From NCBI GenBank assembly GCA_017463255.1, contig JAFTPP010000003.1:124001-188000 (forward strand): a stretch of 64,000 bases of DNA, written 5' to 3'. The notes beneath the pieces were generated by a model. That model saw nothing but the letters and a program-made list of their open reading frames with translations, ran no database searches and was not told the DNA's origin. This DNA is from Lachnospiraceae bacterium (GTDB lineage: Bacteria; Bacillota; Clostridia; Lachnospirales; Lachnospiraceae). The number at the start of each line of letters is the position of its first letter. Position 1 is the stretch's first letter. Of this stretch, positions 52,201 through 60,216 are shown one piece after another. The position numbers were made by a program, and so were the translations under genes.

Positions 52201-55179
52201 CAATGCCCATGATGATTTTGCTTCATTTAATCTTTGAATTGCATCCTGAGCCGGATAAGCCAAAATAGAAGGAGCAAACTCAGTAAGCAACTGTCCGCTT
52301 AATGCATTGATTTCTTCCCCCATAATCATAAGCTGACGCAACAAACCATCTTGTTGTTCTAAGACAGGATTTGCTATTACGCCCGGCAATAATTGATTTG
52401 AGGTTGACATAACATTGCATAATGTCATTAAACCAACCAACTGTTCATAACCTCCTTCAAAACCATTTGAAGGGTTCAATCCAAGCTGACCAGTCAATGT
52501 TAAATACGCATCATTCCACTTAGATGCTGCCGTAACAAACTGCTGTAAGCTTAATGCAATTTGATCTCTGTATTCCATAGAGTACTGACGCAGTTCCACA
52601 ATACTTAAAGGATGATTTGAAATATTGCCACACTCGTCTGCTGCTACAACAAGGGCTTTAATGGCCTCTTTCCATACATCGTAAGATTCTCTGTTCATTC
52701 TGGTTAACAGATTTTCTTCAAATTTAATCTTACCTTTGTACTCTTTCTTATCTTCATAGATTGCAATAATATCCCTAAGACTCTTACCACACTGTAAAGG
52801 TTCATGAAGCAGTGTTACCACTTCATTCATCTGATTGCGGAGACTCTTTAACTCTTTGGCTGTTTCTTCATATTCCGCAGGTGACGCAGTATGGGTTACA
52901 TTTAAGGTGTTTTGTAACTGGTTTAGCACTGCTCTTTTCTGGGACTTATTGGAATGAAGCTCTAAGCAAAATGGATCCAGACCAATTTTTCCAAGGCGGT
53001 TTTCTACTACATTTAATGCAGCCATTTTTTCTGCCACAAATAAAACCGTCTTTCCCTGATATAAAGCATTTGCAATCATATTGGTAATGGTCTGGCTTTT
53101 TCCGGTTCCAGGAGGTCCGTGAAGGACAAAGCTGGTACCTTTTGCTGCCTTGTGAATTGCCATCATCTGGGACGCATCTGCACTCATAGGCACTGCCATG
53201 TCAGAAGGCAGTCCCTTATCATCCAACATTTCTGCATCTACATCGTCCTCTTTTTCTGTAAAAGTAAGCTTACCTTCCATAAGGCTTGCAACCACTTTAT
53301 TCTTTTTCAAGTCCTCAGAACGGTTCCGTAAATCGTTCCACATAATAAAACGGCTAAAACTGAAAAGACCCACAAATGCCCATTCTTCCACATCCCAGCC
53401 TTTTTTCTCCATAACGGCCTGACGGAAAGTATTCAGTACCATCATAACATCAACACCGGTTTCGTCCTGGGGTAGCGGATCTAATCCACCGATTTGGATT
53501 CCAAAATCCTGACGCAACAGTTCCAGTAATGTTATGTTAACTTGTGTCTCTTCATCTCTAATTCTCAAAGTATAGGATTTATCCTGTACTCTTCTTACCA
53601 AATCCACAGGCACCAGAATTAAGGGTGCATATCTTGCCTTTTCACTTAAGTCAGTTTCGTACCACTTCAAAAAGCCCATGGCAAGATACAGGGTATTACT
53701 TCCGTTTTCTTCCATAGAAGTCTTAGCCTGTCTGTGAAGATATTTCATATTCTTAGTTAATTCCTGCTCATCCAAAAAGGTTCTGATCCGCTTGCTCTTA
53801 AATTCAGATTCAGAAATCGTTACGATTAAGTCCTTATCATTCTCTATTTCATAGATCTTAGAATCCTTTAAGGTATTAACCCAGTCATTGGGACGGGGCA
53901 TAATCTTAAACCCTTCTCCCTTTACCAACTCATCTTCAATGACTGACAAATCTGCTACCATTAACTGGACTGCAGAACGGTTTACACGAAAACTAAGCAA
54001 TGGATTACGCAGACTTAAATCTAATAATTTTCTCTCCCATAATTTTTGCTTGGTTAATTTCTCTGTATCTGTATTTAACACATGCCGCTCCCCGTTTGTC
54101 ATAGTGGGAGCTTCTGTAATATCTTTCTTTTTCCGTTCTCCGTAATCTGCTGCTACAAATACGCCATTCTGTAACACCCTGGTAGGCATGGGACGTATTC
54201 CGCTCCCACGGCTCCTTGTTATGTCAACCGCCATTTTGAACTTATCAGGCTCTGTTAAGTGATTTGCTCCATGCTTTACCGAAGTGTCAAAATCTATGCT
54301 TTTTCCTACCACAAAATCCGTACACTCAATTAAGGCAATCTCTTCAATTCCGGAGGCAATACGTTTGTTAAGAGAAGTTACATCATCCATAACGCTGTCT
54401 GCAAAGGTTTTCTCATCAAGCCATGCTCCGGCAAAACAATGCCCATCCTTAAAAATAAGTAATGGATTTAAGCCTACTGCTTCTAAACAGGCTGCATATA
54501 ATACGGATAAATCAAGACATGTTCCAAGTCTTTGCTCTAATACGGTTTCCGGCAGTCTGATTCTTTGTCCCACAGTTTCAAAGCTGGCCTGAGGCATACA
54601 ATATGCAATGTTTTTGCTCTGCAATGCAGCGTAAATTGCCGCCATCTGCATTTTTACAATATGGGGATTCTGTCTCTGATATCCTGTAAAGGCAGGGTCT
54701 CCAATCCAACTCATAAGAAACTGCCCTGCTGCCGAAACAATCTCCATCACAGCCTGCCCGTTAGGTGTTACAAATGCCGCCACCATTTCAGGCATAATAA
54801 ATAAACCTGACCACTCATCATAGGCAAGTAACTGCAAATTAACATCCTTCGTAAACAAAAGAGTCATCTCTTCATTGTTTTCACGCACTTCTATATGTAA
54901 AATAGCAAGCATTCTCTCAGTTAAAGACATAAGATATTCCGGAGATACCATAAGATTTACCGGTGTAATCTCAGTAGCTTCGCCAACCTTTAAAGGACTT
55001 ACCAGACATTCATAAGGTTTTGCAAATGCAGGCTCGCAGGTAATACGCAGTCTGAGACTCCCCAGATTACAAGCTCCTTCATTGGTAACAATAAGATTCC
55101 TGATTACGGGAACATAATTCTGTTGCATTGCAAAATTAATGGTCTGACTTATTTGACCGGATACGTTAATTTTTTTCAT
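49282..55179 (-). CDS. Giant DUF4011-type SF1 helicase with Vsr-like nuclease domain
   Basis: The 1965-residue protein has, in order: an N-terminal Ig-like domain (about 1-130); a transglutaminase-like segment (LGTCLDLSVLYAACLEAVG, KDGHCFAGAWLDE; about 216-265) with Cys and His in place; a DUF4011-like region beginning KLWERKLLDLSLRNPLLSFR (about 378); SF1 helicase motifs with Walker A LHGPPGTGKSQTI (about 688), motif II FDLVIFDEASQLP (about 1328) and NVAITRARKSMVVF (about 1563); a Vsr/MTES_1575-like nuclease domain (ELIAEEIRVLGYEVKTSIGC, about 1615-1703, with DIGI and CDGATY); a Pro-Gln-Glu repeat linker (about 1730-1763); and a DUF3320-like end. The helicase plus Vsr-like plan is known from anti-phage proteins of the DUF4011-helicase-Vsr kind. 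AAAGGAA lies six bases before the ATG. Confidence 0.8.
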   Translation of the reverse strand: MKKINVSGQISQTINFAMQQNYVPVIRNLIVTNEGACNLGSLRLRITCEPAFAKPYECLVSPLKVGEATEITPVNLMVSPEYLMSLTERMLAILHIEVRENNEEMTLLFTKDVNLQLLAYDEWSGLFIMPEMVAAFVTPNGQAVMEIVSAAGQFLMSWIGDPAFTGYQRQNPHIVKMQMAAIYAALQSKNIAYCMPQASFETVGQRIRLPETVLEQRLGTCLDLSVLYAACLEAVGLNPLLIFKDGHCFAGAWLDEKTFADSVMDDVTSLNKRIASGIEEIALIECTDFVVGKSIDFDTSVKHGANHLTEPDKFKMAVDITRSRGSGIRPMPTRVLQNGVFVAADYGERKKKDITEAPTMTNGERHVLNTDTEKLTKQKLWERKLLDLSLRNPLLSFRVNRSAVQLMVADLSVIEDELVKGEGFKIMPRPNDWVNTLKDSKIYEIENDKDLIVTISESEFKSKRIRTFLDEQELTKNMKYLHRQAKTSMEENGSNTLYLAMGFLKWYETDLSEKARYAPLILVPVDLVRRVQDKSYTLRIRDEETQVNITLLELLRQDFGIQIGGLDPLPQDETGVDVMMVLNTFRQAVMEKKGWDVEEWAFVGLFSFSRFIMWNDLRNRSEDLKKNKVVASLMEGKLTFTEKEDDVDAEMLDDKGLPSDMAVPMSADASQMMAIHKAAKGTSFVLHGPPGTGKSQTITNMIANALYQGKTVLFVAEKMAALNVVENRLGKIGLDPFCLELHSNKSQKRAVLNQLQNTLNVTHTASPAEYEETAKELKSLRNQMNEVVTLLHEPLQCGKSLRDIIAIYEDKKEYKGKIKFEENLLTRMNRESYDVWKEAIKALVVAADECGNISNHPLSIVELRQYSMEYRDQIALSLQQFVTAASKWNDAYLTLTGQLGLNPSNGFEGGYEQLVGLMTLCNVMSTSNQLLPGVIANPVLEQQDGLLRQLMIMGEEINALSGQLLTEFAPSILAYPAQDAIQRLNEAKSSWALAKAMGENKILKEIKAHALHPSKITKERCMPICTLLLEYQQKVAYINQTAPNYYSQFGLLWAGIQTNWAMLKDAYEKSVYVRNVIAGIAKTQPAYMAVMQAIQGILNMPVAVRQNITQLMRQYDELGRECLNKEAYLMGQQIRVDRWRQENLWFASLNEKVNTVVNALGELKQWIVYLSQRDVVAGFGLQNVVTALEEGMVTSQNVIEAYEANLCYTIIMSTIKHTPALAGFQGSQFENTIERLKTTDEKFAELTIKELVAKLSAKIPQSGAVADSSEIGILKKAIKSGGRMMSIRKLFDSIPLLLRRICPCMLMSPISVAQYIDPNFPKFDLVIFDEASQLPTPEAVGAIARGENVIVVGDPKQLPPTSFFQTNHMDEENYEIEDMESVLDDCLTLSMPQTHLLWHYRSRHESLIAYSNAKYYENKLYTFPSPNDLVSEVQFVAVDGFYDKSGTRQNRAEAEAIIEEIVRRMRDPLHKNESIGVVTFSSVQQNLIDDLLVECLHENPDLAKQNDEAEEPIIIKNLENVQGDERDVILFSVGYGPDKNGKVSMNFGPINNDGGWRRLNVAITRARKSMVVFSTLRPDQIDLNRTAAEGVVGLKGFLEFAMRGKNSLVIRNEERTQGVGRLEELIAEEIRVLGYEVKTSIGCSAYKIDIGIVNPKRPEEYILGIMCDGATYRLAKTARDRNILQPSVLNGLGWNLMHVWTMDWLDNKERVLEKVKQAIEEAMVKFEQQVAKEQAAKEEVQPQEEVQPQEEEQPQEEVQTESETLESVVAAPILPDSMRYYEPANIRIQGDLQDFYDDKGGKRQRVISDIIEAEGPISKKLLAHKVYAAWGITRGGAKVETIFEEELAALNPNKSFSNGTDFYWAKNQVPEKYCTFRVPMDDENKRTMDDIAAEEIAEAIHWIVEQQLSLTKEDLTREVAKIFGYSRVGGVIDMAVTRGVVVAKIMGYIGVSEDGSRITCETNNE

Positions 55180-55273
55180 GTGATTCCTTTCATGCAGCGC
55201 AGATTTATTTGTGGGATTGACCCATATTCCACTTTATTTTACCACACTAAACTATGATAGAAAAGAACGGAAT

Positions 55274-55307
55274 AAAAAAACAATCGGGTCTGATTTCACC
55301 CGATTGT
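55274..55307 (-). terminator. Terminator of the membrane-anchored GH3 gene
   Basis: The arms ACAATCGGGT (55298-55307) and ACCCGATTGT (55280-55289) pair perfectly around an 8-nt loop and are followed by TTTTTTTATT on the minus strand. Confidence 0.95.
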
Positions 55308-55324
55308 CTTAGCACTCTATCTAT

Positions 55325-56722
55325 TTATTCTGCAATCTCACCTAACTCGGTAATCATTTTTTGCTGGCATTTTACACGGTAAATTCTACGAAGTGATTCA
55401 TCAATTCTCTGTTCGGTAACAGTGCCCTGTGCCACCGCATTTAACACCGCATTATATGCATCTACAAAATTCTCCGGCATTAACAGCATATCTGCTCCGG
55501 CCTGTAATGCTAAAATCGCGGCATCGCCCGGAAGATAATAATCTGTAATTGCAGGCATATTCAAGGCATCTGTAATAATGATTTCTTCATAGCCCAATTC
55601 ATTTCTTAACACATCCGTAATCCATGTCTTTGATAAGGAAGCAGGCACCTGATCTCCCGTTACAGCCGGTGTTGAAATATGTCCTACCATGACAAAATCC
55701 GAACCTGCATCCATTCCTGCAACAAACGGAAGGAATTCAGCTGTTCTCATTTCTTCCAAAGTTCTCTGGGTAGTTGCCATTCCGGTTTCACTGTCTCCGT
55801 CCGTAGCACCATGTCCCGGGAAGTGTTTCACGCAGGCGCTGATTTTTTGTTCCTGCAATGCTATAACTGACATACTTACAAAATTACTTACTAAAGAAGG
55901 GTCAGAACCAAAGGCTCTTTTATCAAATAATGTATTAATGCTTGTCTTTACATCAGACACCGGAGCAAAGTTCACATTGATACCTAAATCTGAAAGGTAA
56001 CTTCCGATGTAAGTATAGGCAGCTGCTGCATTGGCCGGCTCTCCCGTAGCACCAATGACACTCATGTGATCCGTATCATTTACTGTAGAAACCGTACTTG
56101 CTACTCTCGCTACACTTCCGCCTTCTTCATCAATGCAAAGGAACATAGGATACTTACTCATCTCCTGTGTTTTTTCAAGCATGGTCTTAAAATCTGTATA
56201 TGACACAATATTCTTACTAAAATAAATTAACCCTCCGACAGGATATTCATTTAATTTGCTCTGAGTTGTTTTTCCGGCAACTGTAACCTTATTTACTCCT
56301 GTCAACTGTTCCGGTGTTACAATGAAAAGAGCTGCTACTTTATCCTGAAGACTCATCTGGGAAATATAGGAATCTATCATCTCATTCAACAAGACTTCCT
56401 GTGGATCAGGCTCTTCTACAACGGGAACATCCGTCGGTTCATCAGGCTCTGTGGGTTCGTCCGGTTCCACAGGTTCATCAGGCACCAGTGTTGGGTCATC
56501 TCCGTCACTGTCATTAGGAGGTGTAGGCGTTTCTCCGTTGACTACAGTATTATCTTTATCACTCTTATGTAATACGTTATTCGCAACATAATAGCCGCCT
56601 GCCACGCATCCAATAATCAAAACAACCAATACTATATAGGAAATAATCTGATTTCGAATTCTTCTTTTTCTACGATATGCACGTCTTTCTTTGCTCTGTT
56701 CAGTATCATGTTTTCTTTCCAT
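55325..56722 (-). CDS. Membrane-anchored GH3 (NagZ-like) with altered catalytic motif
   Basis: The 465-residue protein has an N-terminal anchor (QIISYIVLVVLIIGCVAGGYY, about 25-46), a Pro/Asp/Glu linker with PDEPTEPDEPTD, and a GH3 domain: CIDEEGGSVARV, PVSDVKTSINTLFDKRAFG, CVKHFPGHGATDGDSETGM (about 297) and IITDALNMPAI with the nucleophile Asp (about 384). NagZ-type enzymes use an Asp-His dyad in the motif DSH; here it reads DSE, so the His is replaced by Glu. The start at 56722 has GGAG six bases upstream. It is predicted to face outward, acting on peptidoglycan fragments or extracellular glycans. Confidence 0.85.
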   Translation of the reverse strand: MERKHDTEQSKERRAYRRKRRIRNQIISYIVLVVLIIGCVAGGYYVANNVLHKSDKDNTVVNGETPTPPNDSDGDDPTLVPDEPVEPDEPTEPDEPTDVPVVEEPDPQEVLLNEMIDSYISQMSLQDKVAALFIVTPEQLTGVNKVTVAGKTTQSKLNEYPVGGLIYFSKNIVSYTDFKTMLEKTQEMSKYPMFLCIDEEGGSVARVASTVSTVNDTDHMSVIGATGEPANAAAAYTYIGSYLSDLGINVNFAPVSDVKTSINTLFDKRAFGSDPSLVSNFVSMSVIALQEQKISACVKHFPGHGATDGDSETGMATTQRTLEEMRTAEFLPFVAGMDAGSDFVMVGHISTPAVTGDQVPASLSKTWITDVLRNELGYEEIIITDALNMPAITDYYLPGDAAILALQAGADMLLMPENFVDAYNAVLNAVAQGTVTEQRIDESLRRIYRVKCQQKMITELGEIAE

Positions 56723-56854
56723 ATACATCTCCATTAAAAAATAAGCTATTTAGTAGTTCTCTTACTCTATCATACATTATTTTGTGGCATAATTCCACTA
56801 AAAGCAACATAAAATATAATATTTTTTAATGCAATATCAATTTTTTACCATTTG

Positions 56855-57184
56855 CACAACAAAAGAGGACATCGATTCTATCTAAAATCAATGTCCTCTT
56901 CTAAACTATGCTGTCCAATGGACTTTCCTCCTGTTATCTTTCGTTACTTTCCATCCTTCTTCTTTTGTACCTTTTGTACTGTAATGTGCTTCTTTACGCT
57001 ATTCATTACTTCTATTTATATGTACTTGTAAACGAGTATTTTATCTATCTTTTTCTTAATGTATATGGTTTCTAAGATGTGTTCTCATTCACGGAAACCT
57101 TCATGAATGAATCTCTTACGTTTTTGGGGGAATCACCTTCTCTTCTTTTATTATTTGGGTTTGATTCAGTTTGTTCTTTGTTAT
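56855..57184 (-). ncRNA. Candidate structured RNA with pseudoknot, promoter and terminator
   Basis: The 657-bp space between the GH3 gene and the LUD gene (56723-57379) holds a minus-strand unit: consensus promoter TTGACA-17-TATAAT (57191-57219), about 330 nt of A/G-rich RNA, and a 15-bp terminator stem (56863-56877 with 56886-56900). The segment 57067-57111 can form an H-type pseudoknot: stem 1 UUCAUUCA (57104-57111) with UGAAUGAG (57084-57091), and loop bases GGUUUC (57094-57099) with GAAACC (57067-57072). The only ORFs are tiny: 20 codons (MNSVKKHITVQKVQKKKDGK) with no ribosome binding site, and a 5-codon TTG ORF (MDSIV) behind a perfect AGGAGG just before the terminator. Confidence 0.55.
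56861..56900 (-). terminator. Terminator of the candidate structured RNA
   Basis: The arms at 56886-56900 and 56863-56877 (AAGAGGACATTGATT with AATCGATGTCCTCTT, one G-U) are followed on the minus strand by TTTTGTTGTG. Confidence 0.8.
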
Positions 57185-57190
57185 GTCTTT

Positions 57191-57219
57191 ATTATATAAG
57201 GGTGTTTTTAATTTGTCAA
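57191..57219 (-). promoter_or_regulatory. Consensus promoter of the candidate structured RNA
   Basis: On the minus strand TTGACA (57214-57219), 17 bases, TATAAT (57191-57196): a perfect sigma-A promoter, the strongest in the window, with no gene directly downstream. Confidence 0.9.
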
Positions 57220-57334
57220 TACAATTTTTAAATATTTTTTAAATTTTCTTTCATTTTATTTCTCTTTCCTTATTTTATATTGCAAATTCATTCTTTCGAC
57301 AGATTATTTGTACCTTTTCTTCTAATTTCCGCCA

Positions 57335-57343
57335 TGCTATAAT
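57335..57343 (+). promoter_or_regulatory. Extended -10 promoter of the LUD gene
   Basis: TGCTATAAT, 37 bases before the start codon; the -35 region is weak. Confidence 0.6.
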
Positions 57344-57379
57344 ACTCTATATTAACTACTTGTTTCTGAAAGGAGCACT

Positions 57380-58024
57380 ATGAGTTCAAATATTTATAAG
57401 CAGCAAGCATATGAAACTCTTGCAGGCACAGTTATTAAAGCACTGGAAAAGCGGGGGATGGAAGGTCACTACTATCCTACAGGAAAGGAATGTTTGGAAG
57501 CCATTCTTGCCATGATCCCTCATAATTCCACCGTTGCCTGGGGAGGTAGTGAGAGTATTAAAGAAATCGGCTTATTAGATGCCATCAAAAACGGCCCCTA
57601 TGAGGCAATCGACCGTGCCACCGCAACATCTTACGAAGAAAGCAGGGCTCTGTTTGCCAAAGCAGTTATCAGTGATTATTATTTAATGAGTACCAACGCT
57701 ATTACCCAAGATGGTATTCTTGTAAACATTGACGGAGCCGGTAATCGTGTTGCATGTATGATACACGGTCCTGAAAATATAATCATGGTAGTTGGCATGA
57801 ATAAAATGACCACGAATACCGAGGAAGCCATTGACAGAGTACATAGCAAAGCCGCTCCTCCTAATGTGAAGCGCTTAAATAAACAAACACCCTGCAATGC
57901 AACCGGAATCTGCGGTGATTGTCTTTCTCCCGACTGTATTTGTGCCCATACCGTTATTACACGTTTCTGCAGACAGAAAAACCGCATCAAAGTATTCTTA
58001 GTAGGCGAAGACTTAGGCTATTAA
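57380..58024 (+). CDS. LUD-domain protein (LutC/YkgG type, DUF162)
   Basis: The 214-residue protein has the LUD motifs TVAWGGSESIKEIGLLDAI, ISDYYLMSTNAITQDGILVN, IDGAGNRVACMIHGPENII and VGMNKMTTNTEEAIDRVHSKAAPPN and ends with a cysteine-rich tail, CNATGICGDCLSPDCICAHT. LUD proteins share a fold with lactate-utilisation LutB/LutC, and the stand-alone clostridial form with a CxxC-type tail is of unknown function. GAAAGGAG precedes the ATG. It is a single gene. Confidence 0.88.
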   Translation: MSSNIYKQQAYETLAGTVIKALEKRGMEGHYYPTGKECLEAILAMIPHNSTVAWGGSESIKEIGLLDAIKNGPYEAIDRATATSYEESRALFAKAVISDYYLMSTNAITQDGILVNIDGAGNRVACMIHGPENIIMVVGMNKMTTNTEEAIDRVHSKAAPPNVKRLNKQTPCNATGICGDCLSPDCICAHTVITRFCRQKNRIKVFLVGEDLGY

Positions 58025-58030
58025 ACCGAA

Positions 58031-58068
58031 AAACGCTTCCTGATTTTTTCAGGAAGCGTTTCTTTATT
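58031..58068. terminator. Bidirectional terminator between the LUD and GT2 genes
   Basis: AAACGCTTCCTGA (58031-58043) and TCAGGAAGCGTTT (58049-58061) form a perfect 13-bp stem. T-rich tails lie on both sides (TTTCTTTATT on plus, TTTTTCGG on minus). Confidence 0.9.
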
Positions 58069-58071
58069 CTT

Positions 58072-59094
58072 CTAATTAAATTTAAAAATCTTCTGACAAA
58101 CTTTGTAGCCGAACACAGAAATCTTTCTGCCCACTGCTCCCGGCAAGTTCATGGAACAACCGAGGATACTATATCTTAATTTTTTATAGATATAACCATC
58201 CTTTTCTTTCACATAATTCCAAAGTTCTTTTTTCTTTTTAAGACTTACTTTGGTGTTCTGACGGATTAACAAAATATTCGACACTGTAGTAACGATTGCC
58301 AAATAGTTAAACATATAGGATGACAGACGTTTATGCAAGGTTTTTGGGTCCTTCATGGCAAAAAAGTCAATCATCATTTTATTAACCTTAATCTGTTGAT
58401 CCACACGGCCAATCATTACTTTTTCATTTACGGACTGGTCTGCACGTCCGATAAAATATCTGTAAAAATTCACATCCAGATAATACATCTTTTCAACCCA
58501 TGGAAGCGGTTTAAACACATACAGATTATCAACATAAAAAGTATGCTCCGGTAATTCCAAGCCACATTCCCTCAAAAGATCCGTTTTAAAAATTACTGAA
58601 TGCATCAGGATATATTGACCCTTATTAAAGTGTTTGACATCATCCCATGTAAAAACCTGATTGGTCGGCAAAGCATGACGATATGCCATGACCTTATGTC
58701 TCTTCTCGCCTACTTTTTCATAAACAAAATTGCTGACAAACATATCTACAGCCTGCTCTTTTGCAACCAATTCGCGTAAGGTGTTCAAAATCTGTAAATA
58801 TGCACTTTCTTTTACCCAGTCATCGCTGTCTACAATCTTTAAGTACATGCCCTTTGCTTCACGGATTCCCACATTCACAGCCGAACCATGACCGCCATTT
58901 TCCTTATTAACAAGGCGCACAATTCCGGGATATTCCCTTTCATAACGCTCTCCTATTTCCTGCGTTCTGTCTGATGAGCCATCATTGACAATGAGAATTT
59001 CCACATCGTCTCCGCCAATCACTAAGGAATTAATACATTTTTCCATATATGCTTCGGAATTATAACAAGGCACTGTTATCGTTAACAATTTCAT
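58072..59094 (-). CDS. Family 2 glycosyltransferase
   Basis: The 340-residue product is a GT2 (GT-A fold): TITVPCYNSEAYMEKCINSL, VEILIVNDGSSDRTQEIGE, NKENGGHGSAVNVGIREAKG and the metal motif KIVDSDDWV (about residue 90). The C-terminal part (FNYLAIVTTVSNILLI) has one hydrophobic stretch that may sit at the membrane. It probably builds a cell-surface glycan. It starts nine bases after mutY stops and ends at the bidirectional terminator. Confidence 0.9.
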   Translation of the reverse strand: MKLLTITVPCYNSEAYMEKCINSLVIGGDDVEILIVNDGSSDRTQEIGERYEREYPGIVRLVNKENGGHGSAVNVGIREAKGMYLKIVDSDDWVKESAYLQILNTLRELVAKEQAVDMFVSNFVYEKVGEKRHKVMAYRHALPTNQVFTWDDVKHFNKGQYILMHSVIFKTDLLRECGLELPEHTFYVDNLYVFKPLPWVEKMYYLDVNFYRYFIGRADQSVNEKVMIGRVDQQIKVNKMMIDFFAMKDPKTLHKRLSSYMFNYLAIVTTVSNILLIRQNTKVSLKKKKELWNYVKEKDGYIYKKLRYSILGCSMNLPGAVGRKISVFGYKVCQKIFKFN

Positions 59095-59102
59095 TCTAAA
59101 AC

Positions 59103-60200
59103 TTACTCCTTCCGGTCATAATTAGAATTTCCCAGATATATGTCAAAGTGCTCCGTATACGCCGAATAAGCGGAAGGAATTGGATATCTCTCCCGTGTTT
59201 CATCCGGTTCTATCAAAATCACTTTTTCTTCATTATCCCGTCTTTTCACTAATTCGTCCACGCGGATTGCATATCCAATCATATGCCATTCCTTATGGGT
59301 AAAAATATGTTTGGATGCTCCTAATTCTTTAATGGAAAGAGGATTCCATCCCATCTTCTTAACCGCTTCTAACGCCACTTCCCCGGAACAATGCCCCTCC
59401 AGATTCGGGAATTCATAAAGAGAAGCTAACAAGCCTTTAGGCGGACGTTTTCTAATTGCCAGCTTGTTGGCATCCTGTATTACCAGAATGGTTTTTTTCT
59501 CAATTTTTCTCGTTGCTTTTTCCGGCTTTACCGGATACGATAATTGCGTTTTCATGGCATATGCTTTGCATTGTGCAGACACCGGACACTTGTCACACAA
59601 AGGCTGTCCGTTGGGAAGACATATAACCGCCCCTAACTCCATTAACGCCTGATTATATGCGCCACAGGCATCATCCGGCATACACTGCATAACAACCGTT
59701 TCTATCCGTTCCTTTGTATCTGCTTTGGTAATATCACCGTCTTCAGCAAGGATTCTGGTAAAAACCCGGTACACATTACCGTCAATTGCGCTCCTTTTTT
59801 TGCCATATGCAATAGAAGCAATGGCACCTGCCGTATAGGGACCAATTCCCGGTAATTGAATTAATTCTTCATACTCCTTAGGTATTACACCGCCATGTTT
59901 TTCCATAATGACCTGTGCCGCTTTTTGTAAATTACGGGCACGGTTATAATACCCCAGACCTTCCCATAATTTTAACAGTTTATCTTCTTCTACGCAAGCC
60001 AAATCGCTTACCTTAGGGAGTTTCTCCATGAACCGCTCAAAATACGGCATTACCGCTGCAACTCTGGTCTGCTGTAACATAATCTCACTAATCCAGACTT
60101 TATACGGCAAAGGGTCCTCCCTCCAAGGCAGGACTCTTGCACTTTTTGAAAACCAGTTTAACAGACTTTCAGTAAATATTTTTTGTTCACGCAAATTCAT
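59103..60200 (-). CDS. mutY: A/G-specific adenine glycosylase MutY
   Basis: MutY removes adenine paired with 8-oxoguanine. The 365-residue product has the catalytic Glu in WISEIMLQQTRVAAVMPYF, the helix-hairpin-helix LPGIGPYTAGAIASIAYG, the catalytic Asp in SAIDGNVYRV (about 138), the Fe-S ligands CLPNGQPLCDKCPVSAQC (about 200-217) and a C-terminal NUDIX-like domain with FTHKEWHMIGYAI. The first cysteine interval is seven residues rather than six, seen in some Firmicutes. It lies between DUF1653 and GT2 genes with short gaps. Confidence 0.93.
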   Translation of the reverse strand: MNLREQKIFTESLLNWFSKSARVLPWREDPLPYKVWISEIMLQQTRVAAVMPYFERFMEKLPKVSDLACVEEDKLLKLWEGLGYYNRARNLQKAAQVIMEKHGGVIPKEYEELIQLPGIGPYTAGAIASIAYGKKRSAIDGNVYRVFTRILAEDGDITKADTKERIETVVMQCMPDDACGAYNQALMELGAVICLPNGQPLCDKCPVSAQCKAYAMKTQLSYPVKPEKATRKIEKKTILVIQDANKLAIRKRPPKGLLASLYEFPNLEGHCSGEVALEAVKKMGWNPLSIKELGASKHIFTHKEWHMIGYAIRVDELVKRRDNEEKVILIEPDETRERYPIPSAYSAYTEHFDIYLGNSNYDRKE

Positions 60201-60216
60201 AAAGAATATCGCCTCT

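Noticed and set aside
57020-57030. 20-codon basic ORF (MNSVKKHITVQKVQKKKDGK) in the orphan transcript
   Set aside because: No ribosome binding site before its ATG; kept only as a note in the RNA entry.
56855-57184. 6S RNA, RNase P RNA or tmRNA as the identity of the orphan transcript
   Set aside because: The ends do not pair as in 6S or tmRNA, and GGAGGAAAGTCC, although similar to a short RNase P RNA segment, is not followed by the other conserved regions.
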